Below are positions 19,516 through 28,200 of a stretch of DNA of 64,000 bases, piece after piece (position 1 is the first letter of the stretch; each line of letters starts with the position of its first letter). Location: the NCBI RefSeq assembly GCF_001758195.1, contig NZ_MASR01000001.1, forward strand, positions 2,046,001 to 2,110,000, given 5' to 3'. The position numbers and the translations under genes were made by a program. Origin of the DNA: Pseudohongiella acticola (lineage in GTDB: Bacteria; Pseudomonadota; Gammaproteobacteria; Pseudomonadales; Pseudohongiellaceae). The notes under the pieces are model-generated. The model saw nothing but the letters and a program-made list of their open reading frames with translations. It ran no database searches and was not told the DNA's origin.

Positions 19516-20745
19516 ATGCTGGCGAAGCTCTCCGCCGATATCAAACAGTATCTGGTGGTAACTGGTAACTACTGGGCATTCACGCTGACCGATGGCGCCC
19601 TGCGTATGCTGGTGGTATTGCACTTTCATGGCCTGGGTTACAGTCCCCTGCAGATTGCCATGCTGTTTCTGTTCTACGAAATCTTTGGTGTCATCACCAA
19701 TCTATGTGGCGGCTGGCTGGGTGCGCGTATCGGGTTGAACCGCACCATGAACGCGGGATTGTTGTTGCAGATTCTGGCGCTGGGTATGCTGCTGGTGCCG
19801 GCCGCGATGCTAACCGTGCCCTGGGTGATGGCGGCGCAAGCGTTGTCCGGTGTTGCCAAAGACCTCAATAAAATGAGCGCCAAGAGTGCGGTCAAGATGC
19901 TGGTGCCCGCTGATGCACAACGCAGCCTGTACCGGTGGGTAGCACTGCTGACCGGTTCCAAGAATGCGTTAAAAGGGGTCGGCTTTTTCCTGGGGGGCGC
20001 ACTGCTGACAACCATCGGGTTCGGCGGTGCAGTGCTGGCCATGGCGGCTGGGTTGTTGCTGGTGTTCTTGTGCAGCCTGATGCTGCTAAAAAAAGACCTT
20101 GGACGCGCATCGCTTAAACCAAAGTTCCGTGACATTTTTTCAAAAAGCCCGGCCATCAACTGTCTGTCCGCCGCACGTCTGTTTCTGTTCAGTGCCCGTG
20201 ACGTATGGTTTGTGGTGGCGCTACCGGTGTACCTGTCACAAACACTGAACTGGGATCACTGGCAGACGGGTGGATTTCTTGCAGCCTGGGTGATTGCCTA
20301 CGGCATAGTGCAGGCGCTGGCACCTCGTCTGACGGGCATCAACACGGGCGCACCGGATGGGCGCAGTGCGCTGCGCTGGGCATCCCTGTTGGCAGCGATT
20401 CCGGCGCTGATTGCGTTGGGGATGACTGCAGGATATGACGTGTCATTAACACCGGCGAGCGTGCTCATCGTCGGTCTGATGGTGTTTGGCATTATCTTTG
20501 CCATCAATTCGGCGCTGCACAGCTACCTTATTATCAATTATGCCAGAGACGACGGCGTGTCACTGGATGTCGGTTTCTATTATATGGCTAATGCCATGGG
20601 CCGATTGTTGGGAACGGTACTGTCGGGCTGGGTGTACCAGACGGCGGGGCTGGCCGCGTGCCTGTGGATTTCCAGCGCCATGATTGTGTTGGCGGCGTTG
20701 TTCTCGATCAGACTGCCGACACGCGCTCAGGCTGCGGACACTTGA
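19516..20745 (+). CDS. arsJ: organoarsenical efflux MFS transporter ArsJ
   Basis: 409 residues, about twelve hydrophobic segments, major facilitator superfamily. ArsJ exports 1-arseno-3-phosphoglycerate, which then breaks down outside to arsenate. Family signatures include NYWAFTLTDGALRMLVVLHF at the N-terminus, the GGWLGARIGLNRTMNAGL loop and NKMSAKSAVKMLVP. The upstream GAPDH gene supplies the substrate, so the two form a minimal arsenate-resistance unit. The stop codon lies inside the first copy of an 18-base tandem repeat. Confidence 0.94.
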   Translation: MLAKLSADIKQYLVVTGNYWAFTLTDGALRMLVVLHFHGLGYSPLQIAMLFLFYEIFGVITNLCGGWLGARIGLNRTMNAGLLLQILALGMLLVPAAMLTVPWVMAAQALSGVAKDLNKMSAKSAVKMLVPADAQRSLYRWVALLTGSKNALKGVGFFLGGALLTTIGFGGAVLAMAAGLLLVFLCSLMLLKKDLGRASLKPKFRDIFSKSPAINCLSAARLFLFSARDVWFVVALPVYLSQTLNWDHWQTGGFLAAWVIAYGIVQALAPRLTGINTGAPDGRSALRWASLLAAIPALIALGMTAGYDVSLTPASVLIVGLMVFGIIFAINSALHSYLIINYARDDGVSLDVGFYYMANAMGRLLGTVLSGWVYQTAGLAACLWISSAMIVLAALFSIRLPTRAQAADT

Positions 20746-20799
20746 CTGGCTGTTGGCGCTTGATTCGCTGTTGGCACTTGATTGGCTGTTGGCACTTGA
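20741..20799. repeat. 18-base tandem repeat, about 3.3 copies
   Basis: Units start at 20741, 20759 and 20777, each of the form CTTGA(C/T)TSGCTGTTGGC(G/A), with a partial fourth copy (CTTGAT) at 20795. The first copy contains the arsJ stop codon and the array runs up to the stop of the convergent methyltransferase gene. As the unit is a multiple of three it keeps frames open, but both genes stop before crossing it. Confidence 0.85.
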
Positions 20800-21876
20800 T
20801 CAGGGCCTGAGTTCATAAACACAGAAACCGTCTTCGGCCAGTAGCAGCCGGCATTGGGAAAAATACTTGCCGGCATGCTTTTCCAGCGGCACAAACTGGT
20901 TGACCACAAATATGGCTCGTGTACTACGCCGACTTAACCGGGTCGCCGCTGCCAGAAATTTTTCGGTCAAAGTATCGCTGACGGCGAAGCCCTGATGGAA
21001 AGGCGGGTTGCACAGAATCAGATCAAAGCGGCCACGTACCTCGCTGGCACAGTCATCGGTAACGCAATCAACGTTCAGCCCGGCATCGGCAAAATTCTTT
21101 TTCGCCGCGTCGACGGCGGCAATATTGTTATCGGTTGCGCACCGTGTTTCCACGTCCCACTCTTTTGTGGCCAGCATCAGGTAACCCCAGCCACAGCCCA
21201 GGTCGAGCACACTGCCGACAGACTTCATATAGCGCTTGATGGTCGGCAACACACTGATCAGTAATTCACTGCCGCGGTCGACCTTCTCCCAGCCAAACAC
21301 GCCCGGTTTGGAATGGAACCTGACACCTTTGTGTTCCACCTGGCGCAATGTGCCATAGTCGTTGCACGGCAACTGCTGTTCAGCATTCAGGCTGGCCGGT
21401 CGGGCGAGAGTAGCCAGGTAGGTATTGCCGACCTTTTTTGTATTGCTTTTCTGACCGTAAGTCTGCGCCGCGTTTTTAGCGATTGATTTTAGCCCATCCT
21501 GCTTGCCGCCAATCATTATGAGTTCGCCGCCTTCGTCGAGGTGTCGGATGGCCTGATTGATGCAGTGATGCGCCACCAGTTTTTCTTTGGATATGCGGTA
21601 AACAATACGACTGAATTTTCCGAGCGTGGAAAAATCGAAATCACTGAGAATCGTATCGACCTGTTTGGCCTGCAGATCGGTATAAACATCATAACGATTG
21701 GTCAGCGCGGTGAGTGAGTCAACTCCGGGGAATGTCATCACGGAAGTCACTGGCAGGCTCTCGTCAACAATCCACAGGGTTTTTTGATCGCCTCCAGACA
21801 CAGCAGCGGCCGCATCTGGCGCCAGTAGTTGCAGAACCAGATTCAGATTCTGGTCTTTCGCAGCTGACAGGCTCAA
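20800..21876 (-). CDS. RsmC/RlmG-like class I SAM-dependent methyltransferase
   Basis: 358 residues with the two-domain layout of the 16S/23S rRNA guanine-N2 methyltransferases RsmC and RlmG: a degenerate N-terminal methyltransferase-like half and a catalytic C-terminal half. The catalytic half has VLDLGCGWGYL (SAM binding) and NPPFHQG (base-flipping and catalysis). KPGVFGWEKVDRGSELLIS corresponds to the region that follows the linker. Which guanine it modifies cannot be decided from sequence alone. Its start overlaps the stop of the rsuA-like gene by 4 bases, forming a two-gene rRNA-modification operon. Confidence 0.88.
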   Translation of the reverse strand: MSLSAAKDQNLNLVLQLLAPDAAAAVSGGDQKTLWIVDESLPVTSVMTFPGVDSLTALTNRYDVYTDLQAKQVDTILSDFDFSTLGKFSRIVYRISKEKLVAHHCINQAIRHLDEGGELIMIGGKQDGLKSIAKNAAQTYGQKSNTKKVGNTYLATLARPASLNAEQQLPCNDYGTLRQVEHKGVRFHSKPGVFGWEKVDRGSELLISVLPTIKRYMKSVGSVLDLGCGWGYLMLATKEWDVETRCATDNNIAAVDAAKKNFADAGLNVDCVTDDCASEVRGRFDLILCNPPFHQGFAVSDTLTEKFLAAATRLSRRSTRAIFVVNQFVPLEKHAGKYFSQCRLLLAEDGFCVYELRP

Positions 21877-22586
21877 GAGGTCACGGCCTCGATTTCGTCC
21901 CGGGTCAGTTCGCGATAGTCGCCCGCTGCCAGCGCGGCATCCAGCACGATGCCGCCAATGCTGACACGGTGCAGTTTTTCTACGTGACGGCCGCAGGCGG
22001 CAAACATGCGTTTAACCTGGTGGTAGCGCCCCTCACTGATGCTGACTTCAACCTGTTGCCCCTGAACCGTTTTGAGTAGCGCGGGCCTGGTTGGTTTGAC
22101 TTCATTGCGCAACGTGACACCCCGGCTGAAGTGTTCGACCACAGTTGCGTCAATGCTGTCGTCGAGGTCGGCCAGGTAGGTTTTCATGCACTCGCGACGG
22201 GGCGAGATCACACTGTGTATCCATTGGCCGTCGTCACTGAGCAACACCAGCCCGGTGGTATCCTTGTCCAGCCTGCCGGCGATGGTCAGATCAAACCCGT
22301 CCTCGCCCATCAGATCAAGCACGGTGGGGTAATCGGCATCGCTGGTGGCGCAGACGTATCCCATTGGTTTGTGCAGCATGAAGTAGCGCGGACCGCGCAG
22401 AATGACAGCTTCGCCGTCCAACAGCACGATATCGTCTGCGGCGATGCTGAGTGAGGTGCTTTTGACGATATCGCCATTAACAGTGACCCGTTTCGCTCGC
22501 AGGGCGCGACGGGCGAGCTCGCGGGACAGTTCAGTAGCGTGGCCAAGGAGTTTATCCAGGCGCATCGGGAATTTGACAGTGGACAT
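21873..22586 (-). CDS. rsuA: RsuA-family 16S rRNA pseudouridine synthase
   Basis: 237 residues from ATG 22586; ATG 22565 (MRLDKLLG) matches the E. coli N-terminus equally well and neither has a clear ribosome site. An S4-like RNA-binding domain occupies the first ~60 residues (SRELARRALRAKRVTVNG). The catalytic domain has GRLDKDTTGLVLLSDDGQW with the catalytic aspartate, and SEGRYHQVKRMFAACG. The GPRYFMLHKPMGYVC stretch is shared with E. coli RsuA, which makes pseudouridine-516 of 16S rRNA, so RsuA is favoured over RluB or RluE. Confidence 0.88.
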   Translation of the reverse strand: MSTVKFPMRLDKLLGHATELSRELARRALRAKRVTVNGDIVKSTSLSIAADDIVLLDGEAVILRGPRYFMLHKPMGYVCATSDADYPTVLDLMGEDGFDLTIAGRLDKDTTGLVLLSDDGQWIHSVISPRRECMKTYLADLDDSIDATVVEHFSRGVTLRNEVKPTRPALLKTVQGQQVEVSISEGRYHQVKRMFAACGRHVEKLHRVSIGGIVLDAALAAGDYRELTRDEIEAVTS

Positions 22587-22761
22587 GTGCAATGACTTAA
22601 GTGGCGTGGCATGATGATTCTGGAGTGATAGCATAGCAGGCGACATCAGAGGCAACAAACCGTAATTTGGCTGGGCGCTCACTGACTAGACGCCTGAGCA
22701 AGCCAAATGCCGACTGCAGTCGTATACCCGATACTGCCAACTTTCTGCGAGGAGCCGAACA

Positions 22762-23859
22762 TTGACTGTACCGATATCCGGATTGCCATTCCCTGCACTA
22801 CGACGCTGGCCCGCTCTGCTGCAGTCCACGCTTTGCTCAGCGCTGTTGATCGTGTCCATGCAGAGCCAGGTGCTGGCGCAGCCCATGGCGCGTGCCGACG
22901 TTGTCGAGGCTCTCGACCCTGATCGTCTGGCGCAACAGGCGGGCAACCTGCCCAGGATACACAGCCTCCTCATCAGCCATCAGGGTGAACGCATTCTGGA
23001 GCAGTACTATAGCGGCCGTACCGCCACTCAGCCCGCGAACATGAAGTCGGCTTCCAAGAGCGTGATCTCGGCGCTGATCGGCATCGCCATCGATAAGGGC
23101 TATATCAACAGTGTTGACGAATCTGTCGCCACTTTTTTCCCCTCATTTATTCATCCTCAGTCACCAGAGATCTGGCAGACATTAACAATTCGCGACCTGC
23201 TGACCATGCAGGCGGGCTTGCAAAGTACCAGTGGTCGCAACTATGGCCGCTGGGTGGTCAGCGAAAACTGGGTGGACACCGCTTTATCACAACCATTCGT
23301 GTCAGAGCCTGGCTCTGACATGATCTACAGTACCGGCAGCACCCACATTCTTTCTGCCATTATCACCGAGGCCACGGGCGTCAGTACGCGCGAATTTGCG
23401 CAACAACATCTGGCCTCGCCTCTGGGCTTCCGTATGGCATACTGGAGCCAGGACCCACAAGGTGTGTTTTTTGGTGGCAATGATATGGAGATCACACCAA
23501 GACAGATGCTTGCCTTTGGTGAACTCTACTTAAATAACGGTCAGTACAATAACACCCAGGTTGTATCGGAAGCGTGGGTGGAAAATTCACATCAGTCGCA
23601 TGCAGTATCACCTCGAGGTCAGGGACGTTTTTATGGCTACGGCTGGTGGCTTCGCGAGATGGCCGGCATGTTGGTACCACTGGCTTGGGGTTACGGTGGA
23701 CAGCTGATTGTAGTCGTCGAAGAATACGATCTGGTCATTGTCACAACCTCCGACAGCACTCCCGGAAGCGGTCGTTCAAGCCATTTGCGACAACTTTACG
23801 ACTTTGTTGAAAATAATATTCTTGCAGTTTTACAGGCTGACAGGGCCACAATGCGCTGA
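22762..23859 (+). CDS. exported serine hydrolase, beta-lactamase/class C family
   Basis: 365 residues. TTG 22762 is preceded by GAGGAG at a good distance and gives a signal peptide with hydrophobic core at about 19-38. The nucleophile motif SxxK is S96-A-S-K99. The second motif reads YST at 189-191 where most relatives have YxN. The third, GYGGQ near 312, replaces the KTG of true beta-lactamases. This pattern fits the esterase/EstB/6-aminohexanoate-dimer-hydrolase branch more than antibiotic resistance. Substrate unknown. It is divergent from rsuA and ends 84 bases before a terminator. Confidence 0.87.
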   Translation: MTVPISGLPFPALRRWPALLQSTLCSALLIVSMQSQVLAQPMARADVVEALDPDRLAQQAGNLPRIHSLLISHQGERILEQYYSGRTATQPANMKSASKSVISALIGIAIDKGYINSVDESVATFFPSFIHPQSPEIWQTLTIRDLLTMQAGLQSTSGRNYGRWVVSENWVDTALSQPFVSEPGSDMIYSTGSTHILSAIITEATGVSTREFAQQHLASPLGFRMAYWSQDPQGVFFGGNDMEITPRQMLAFGELYLNNGQYNNTQVVSEAWVENSHQSHAVSPRGQGRFYGYGWWLREMAGMLVPLAWGYGGQLIVVVEEYDLVIVTTSDSTPGSGRSSHLRQLYDFVENNILAVLQADRATMR

Positions 23860-23942
23860 GACCTGCCCTGTACATTAACAATAGCGTCGGGCAGGCCCGA
23901 CATGCCTTGATATCCTTACCAGTGACTTAGGAGTTTCCGGGA

Positions 23943-23977
23943 GAAAGTGTCTGTTTTGGACGACACTTTTTTGTCTT
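23943..23977 (+). terminator. Rho-independent terminator after the serine hydrolase
   Basis: AAAGTGTC (23944-23951) pairs perfectly with GACACTTT (23962-23969) around a 10-base loop, followed directly by more T residues. The complement also carries a short T run upstream of the stem, so weak activity on the other strand is possible. Confidence 0.8.
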
Positions 23978-24102
23978 TTTTTCCGACCGCTCGCTCGTAA
24001 AGCCTTGTAATTAGGGGCTTTGCTTTTTGGTATGAACTTTGCGATGATGATTTTGTACAACAAGGAATCATCTGACACAAGGTGTCTCAGGAGGATAGCA
24101 AT

Positions 24103-24276
24103 ATGCTGAGTTGGGCAATTACGTTTTTGATTATCGCCGTTATCGCCGGCTTACTTGGTTTCACAGGTATAGCGGGCACTGCAGTTGGTATTGCTGAAGT
24201 ATTGTTCTTTATCTTTATCATTCTGTTTATCGTCGCAATGATTGCACGCGCAGTTCGCGGCAAACCACCGATGTAG
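24103..24276 (+). CDS. DUF1328 (YtjA-type) small membrane protein
   Basis: 57 residues. ATG 24103 follows AGGAGG at 7 bases. The product begins [20 protein letters not shown] and has two hydrophobic helices separated by a glycine-rich turn ([13 protein letters not shown]), the DUF1328 pattern, ending in a basic tail. Members are widespread small inner-membrane proteins often induced in stationary phase or stress; no function is established. It stands alone, with terminator-separated neighbours on the left and a small lipoprotein gene on the right. Confidence 0.92.
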   Translation: MLSWAITFLIIAVIAGLLGFTGIAGTAVGIAEVLFFIFIILFIVAMIARAVRGKPPM

Positions 24277-24300
24277 AGACTTTTTGATACACTGTTAGAT

Positions 24301-24325
24301 GTTTGACACATGGACTGTGTTAAAC
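24301..24325. other. imperfect inverted repeat, 10-base arms
   Basis: GTTTGACACA and TGTGTTAAAC flank a five-base centre (TGGAC); nine of ten positions pair. It lies 25 bases past the DUF1328 stop. There is no T run after it, so it may be a protein-binding dyad or a weak hairpin rather than a terminator. Confidence 0.45.
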
Positions 24326-24410
24326 AAAGGACTGCGCAAAGCAAAGGAATGCGAAAAGGATGATCAGGAAGTGATCAACCTGACGTAAAGAGAAATGGAT
24401 TTTTTGCAAG

Positions 24411-24435
24411 CCAGTTGTGACATGCGTCACACTGG
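24411..24435. promoter_or_regulatory. CRP-like operator upstream of a small lipoprotein gene
   Basis: TGTGA (24416-24420), six bases, TCACA (24427-24431) matches the CRP consensus half-sites exactly, and symmetry extends outwards (CCAGT / ACTGG). The centre is 24423.5. A TGTATT element at 24455-24460 would place a transcription start near 24466, putting the site at about -42, the class II activator position. The start codon of the small lipoprotein is at 24495. The cognate regulator could be CRP/Vfr or a relative. Confidence 0.6.
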
Positions 24436-24494
24436 CAGGGAAAGTGAAGCCACCTGTATTTGGCGACACTGTTTACTAATGTCCAGGAGGATAT

Positions 24495-24632
24495 ATGACT
24501 AAGCTTTATTTGTTATTTTTAGTTTCTGTATTGGGTTTGGCCGCTTGCGACCAGGGCCCTGCTGAAGAAGCCGGCGAAAACATAGACGAAGCCATGGAAG
24601 AAGTCGGTGATGAGATCGACGACGCTACTTGA
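24495..24632 (+). CDS. small entericidin-like lipoprotein
   Basis: 45 residues. CCAGGAGG lies 5 bases before the ATG. The signal peptide runs to lipobox LAAC (Cys18), leaving a mature peptide of only 28 residues that is strongly acidic and heptad-patterned (EEAGENIDEAMEEVGDEID). The layout resembles entericidin and other tiny stress lipoproteins, though these are usually less acidic. It lies downstream of the CRP-like operator and is convergent with the exporter gene that ends at 24664, so it is probably transcribed alone. Confidence 0.8.
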   Translation: MTKLYLLFLVSVLGLAACDQGPAEEAGENIDEAMEEVGDEIDDAT

Positions 24633-24663
24633 TAGTTGATTGATAGTAGTCGCTGTGTTTGCG

Positions 24664-27219
24664 CTACTGCTGAGCCGCTGGCTTGATAAAGCGGCTTAGC
24701 AGGAGCGGCAGCAAACACAGGTCTGCCAGCAGCGCCAGCAACATTGCCAGCGCTGTCAGCAGTCCGAACACCACACTGGGTACGAAGTCTGAAAACGCCA
24801 GCATTGAAAAGCCGGCACCAATCAATAAACTGGTATACAGCATCGCCATTCCCACGGTTGCATGCGATCGTTTCACCGCCTCTGCCGCATCCCCTTCTTT
24901 TTTCAATTCTGCCAGGTAACGATGCACGTAATGTATGGTGTCATCCACGGCAATGCCCATGACAATCGCCGCGATGGTAATGGTCATCAGGTCAAGTGGT
25001 AACCCGACCCACCCCATCACGCCAAAAATGGCTGCGGTGGACATTATATTAGGCGCAATGGCGACCAGCGCCACACCCAGGGATTTAAATATCAGCAGGA
25101 AAGCCAGCGTTAGGGCGATGTAGACAATAGCCAGTGTCGTCACCTGCGAGTCCGCCAGTTTCTGCATGATGTCCTGATACAGCATGAACAGACTGGTCAA
25201 CTGATACTCGGATTCGTCGATACCCAGTTCTGACATGTCATTTTTTACATTCTGCAGTAAATCTGCACGGTTCAGCCCTTCGGTCAGGTCTTCCACCCAG
25301 ATATTGAACCTGACTTCATTGTCGTCTTCGTTAAAAAACGAACCAATGAGGTCGTCTCGAAACGATTCATCCATCATCCAGTACAGCGCGGTCAGTTCAT
25401 ATTCGGTCAGCGGCCGGTCGTTGTTTACTTCGCGCGCCAGATCAGTCAGGTTGACCGGTGACAGAATGCGACCGGTGGCCTCGTATCGCTCCAGGCGATT
25501 CTGAATCTGCTGCATGCTCAGTACGCTGCCAGCAGTCATCACAATATCGGCATTATCGGGTTGTTCAGGTAACTGGTAGATCACATCCAGCGGCGTGGTA
25601 CCGCCGAACTCCTGATCAATGTAGGCCAGTTCCTGGTATATCTGGGTTGAGGGTTTGAAGTAGTTGATGAAGCTGTTTTCCACACTCAATTGCATCGCGC
25701 CCGATACGCCAACACCCAGTATCAGCAGACACAACACAATAACAACCGCTCTGAATCTGAGCACCATGGCCTGAAACAGTTTTACCAGCCCTGTCAGGGG
25801 CGACAGGTCCTTGCGAACTTTTTCACGTGGCAACAACTCGATCAATACCGGAAACAGAATCAGGCTGACCACAATCGACACCGCCATGGCCGTGATCATC
25901 ATCCAGCCAAAGGATATGACGGGCTGTATACCGCTGAAAATGAGCGCAGCAAAGCCCACGGAGGTGGTGATGCCGGCAAAAAAACAGGGGCCCATCTTTT
26001 CCTGTAGCGTCGCCCGCACCAGTTCTCGCTGTGTCAGACTGTTGTCACCTTCGGCAAACTGACGGTACTGAACTATCAGGTGTATCACGATGGCGAGCGT
26101 CAGAATAAGCTGTAACGCAATAAAGTTGGCCGAGATCACCGTTGCTTTCATGCCCAGTAGCGCAAACAGTCCGATGGTTGGTAACACACTGCAGATGCAG
26201 CACACTACCGGGATCAGAATCCAGCGCACACTGCGGAACAGAATCAAAAGCACCAGACAGATCATCAGCGCAATGGCGGCGCCAAAAACTGTCAGGTCAT
26301 TACTGATGATCTCAACGAGCTGATAGGCAATGACGTGCACACCACCCAGTCGGATATTGGCTTCGTCAGCGTAGTCCGCTGCAATGGCACGCAGCTGATC
26401 TATCTCTTCGATTCGCGTTTCCTCAAGCGCCTTTTCAAGCGGCTCACGCTCATCGACCAGAGACTGTCGCTCCCGCTCTTCTTCGTCGCTCAGCGTTCGT
26501 TCGACCGATGCGCTGTTCAGGTCGTTGATGCGACCGTTGATTTCCTGCAGCCGCTCATCGCTGCGAAACAGAATCTGTAATGCCGTTGCGGTCTGCTCGC
26601 TGTTGACCAGCAAATCCTCATAAACAGGATGATCGGCAAATTCCTGCTGAATCTGCTCGATGGTGAATTCACCTGCATTGATGGTCATGTCTTCGAGATC
26701 GCCACTGACGTCCCGGACCGTGTCGACATTGGCGAACAGCGGCACATTGAGCATGTTGCGCACCGACTCAACGCGCTCCATCGCCTGCACGGCGTCAGTC
26801 AGCGCCCGGACATTGTCAAAGGTCTGCTCAGAGTAAAGCGGATGCGCCGTGGGCTCGTACGTCAGCAGCAGAAACTCCTGCGGCGCGTAGCGCTGATTCA
26901 CGTCTTGCGTCTGGATATAAAGTTCGTTGCCCTGCGTCAGCAGGGTGTCAGGTGAGGCATCAATTTCGAAGTTACGTGACTGCCAACCCAGTAAGGCCAC
27001 CAGAATCAGGAACCCTGTCAGGATCAGTTTGGGCCAGTTCAACATCAGGTCAATGAAAGCTGATTTCAGACGGTTGGTGGCACCTGGGGGCTTTGGTGAT
27101 CGGTTGCGTGAAGCCTGGTTATCAGGGGTCTGGCTGTCGCCGGCATTCGCCTGGTCTGTTGCTTCCTGGTCAGACCCGTTTTTCTCAGATCCTGCGTGTT
27201 CAGACTTAGGGGATGGCAT
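24664..27219 (-). CDS. MMPL/RND-superfamily exporter
   Basis: 851 residues from ATG 27219, which has AGGAG at ideal spacing; GTG- or ATG-like codons further upstream give a non-family extension. The first ~48 residues are a hydrophilic Ser/Gln/Asn-rich cytosolic tail. Then come twelve predicted membrane helices in the 1+5+1+5 RND order with two large periplasmic loops. The second repeat shows MTITIAAIVMGIAVDDTIHY, the proton-relay helix of hydrophobe/RND proteins. The first loop contains a charged helical hairpin (DEEERERQSLVDEREPLEKA), unusual in length. Such proteins export lipids, hopanoids or sterol-like molecules; the substrate here is unknown. No membrane-fusion partner is adjacent. Confidence 0.9.
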   Translation of the reverse strand: MPSPKSEHAGSEKNGSDQEATDQANAGDSQTPDNQASRNRSPKPPGATNRLKSAFIDLMLNWPKLILTGFLILVALLGWQSRNFEIDASPDTLLTQGNELYIQTQDVNQRYAPQEFLLLTYEPTAHPLYSEQTFDNVRALTDAVQAMERVESVRNMLNVPLFANVDTVRDVSGDLEDMTINAGEFTIEQIQQEFADHPVYEDLLVNSEQTATALQILFRSDERLQEINGRINDLNSASVERTLSDEEERERQSLVDEREPLEKALEETRIEEIDQLRAIAADYADEANIRLGGVHVIAYQLVEIISNDLTVFGAAIALMICLVLLILFRSVRWILIPVVCCICSVLPTIGLFALLGMKATVISANFIALQLILTLAIVIHLIVQYRQFAEGDNSLTQRELVRATLQEKMGPCFFAGITTSVGFAALIFSGIQPVISFGWMMITAMAVSIVVSLILFPVLIELLPREKVRKDLSPLTGLVKLFQAMVLRFRAVVIVLCLLILGVGVSGAMQLSVENSFINYFKPSTQIYQELAYIDQEFGGTTPLDVIYQLPEQPDNADIVMTAGSVLSMQQIQNRLERYEATGRILSPVNLTDLAREVNNDRPLTEYELTALYWMMDESFRDDLIGSFFNEDDNEVRFNIWVEDLTEGLNRADLLQNVKNDMSELGIDESEYQLTSLFMLYQDIMQKLADSQVTTLAIVYIALTLAFLLIFKSLGVALVAIAPNIMSTAAIFGVMGWVGLPLDLMTITIAAIVMGIAVDDTIHYVHRYLAELKKEGDAAEAVKRSHATVGMAMLYTSLLIGAGFSMLAFSDFVPSVVFGLLTALAMLLALLADLCLLPLLLSRFIKPAAQQ

Positions 27220-27384
27220 CCTGCGACTCCTGACTACGTTGGGCGTCCAGAATAGAATTATTGTTGACCAAAGTCTACGTTCCACAGCGCAGCGTGTGCT
27301 GTGCATTGCTATCAGCGCCCAGCTTGTTTATGCTTTTCCGGTACTTGCATCTTCGATAATAACTAACATAAAGAGGGAATTTTT

Positions 27385-28200
27385 ATGGCAGGTCGTCTAC
27401 AGCACAAAGTTGCACTGATTACCGGTGCCACCAGCGGGATTGGTGAGGCAACGGCACGCGTTTTTGCCGCTCAGGGTGCGCAGTTGCTGATTGCCGCGCG
27501 ATCGACGGAAAAAGGTGAAGCGCTGGCCGCACAGTTAAGCGAAGAGTTTGGTGTCCAGGTCATCTTCAAACGCACAGATATCATGATCGAATCCGATATT
27601 GCTGCCGCCGTTGACGCCGCAATGACCGCCTTCGGTCAGCTCGACTGCCTGTTTAATAATGCCGGCGCCGGTGAACGCAGCAGTGCCGAATCGGTGACGG
27701 AAGACGAATTTGCTCACGCCATGCGGTTGCTGGTCGGCGCACCGGTTTTTGGTATCAAACACGCCGCCCGTGTCATGAAATCCACTGGCGGCGGCAGTAT
27801 CATCAATAATGCCAGCATCGCCGCCCATCGTTACGCTCAGGGCGGGTACCTGTACTCAGGGGCCAAAGCCGCTGTCTCCCACCTGACGCGCCTGGCCGGT
27901 GTCGAGCTGGGCCCCTGGAATATCCGTGTCAACGCCATCTCCCCGGGCGCCATTGCGACGCCCATTTTCTGGGGCGGCTCTGCCCGGGCGCAAACCTTGA
28001 GCGATGCCGAGAATGAGGCCAAAATGGCCAAGCTGGAAGGCAACCTGGCGAAGGCGACACCCATCCCGCGCTCCGGTCTGGCCCTGGATATCGCCAATGC
28101 CGCCCTGTTTCTGGCCAGTGACGAAAGCAGCTACATCAACAGCCACGACCTGGTTGTTGATGGTGGCCGTATCGCCATGTTCAATGAGAAGTCCTCATGA
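27385..28200 (+). CDS. short-chain dehydrogenase/reductase
   Basis: 271 residues, classical SDR. The cofactor motif TGATSGIG is at 14-21, NNAG near 91-94, the catalytic serine in NNASIA and the YSGAK catalytic tetrad segment near 156-160. An Arg two positions after the second strand (AARSTEKG) suggests NADP(H) preference but is not decisive. Its stop overlaps the start of the acetoacetyl-CoA synthetase by 4 bases, so the two act in one pathway, plausibly oxidation of a hydroxy-acid to a keto-acid (for example 3-hydroxybutyrate) before CoA activation. Confidence 0.92.
   Translation: MAGRLQHKVALITGATSGIGEATARVFAAQGAQLLIAARSTEKGEALAAQLSEEFGVQVIFKRTDIMIESDIAAAVDAAMTAFGQLDCLFNNAGAGERSSAESVTEDEFAHAMRLLVGAPVFGIKHAARVMKSTGGGSIINNASIAAHRYAQGGYLYSGAKAAVSHLTRLAGVELGPWNIRVNAISPGAIATPIFWGGSARAQTLSDAENEAKMAKLEGNLAKATPIPRSGLALDIANAALFLASDESSYINSHDLVVDGGRIAMFNEKSS

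Noticed and set aside
18019-19629. 536-codon open frame antisense to the PqiC-like and GAPDH genes
   Set aside because: The opposite-strand genes have clear families and ribosome sites; this frame has neither and spans two unrelated genes.
20727-20909. 60-codon minus-strand frame with PTANQ-type repeats
   Set aside because: It arises from the 18-base tandem repeat read out of frame with the methyltransferase gene; no start signal.
22762-23859. Calling the serine hydrolase a beta-lactamase resistance gene
   Set aside because: YST and GYGGQ replace the YxN and KTG motifs; the pattern fits esterase-like relatives.
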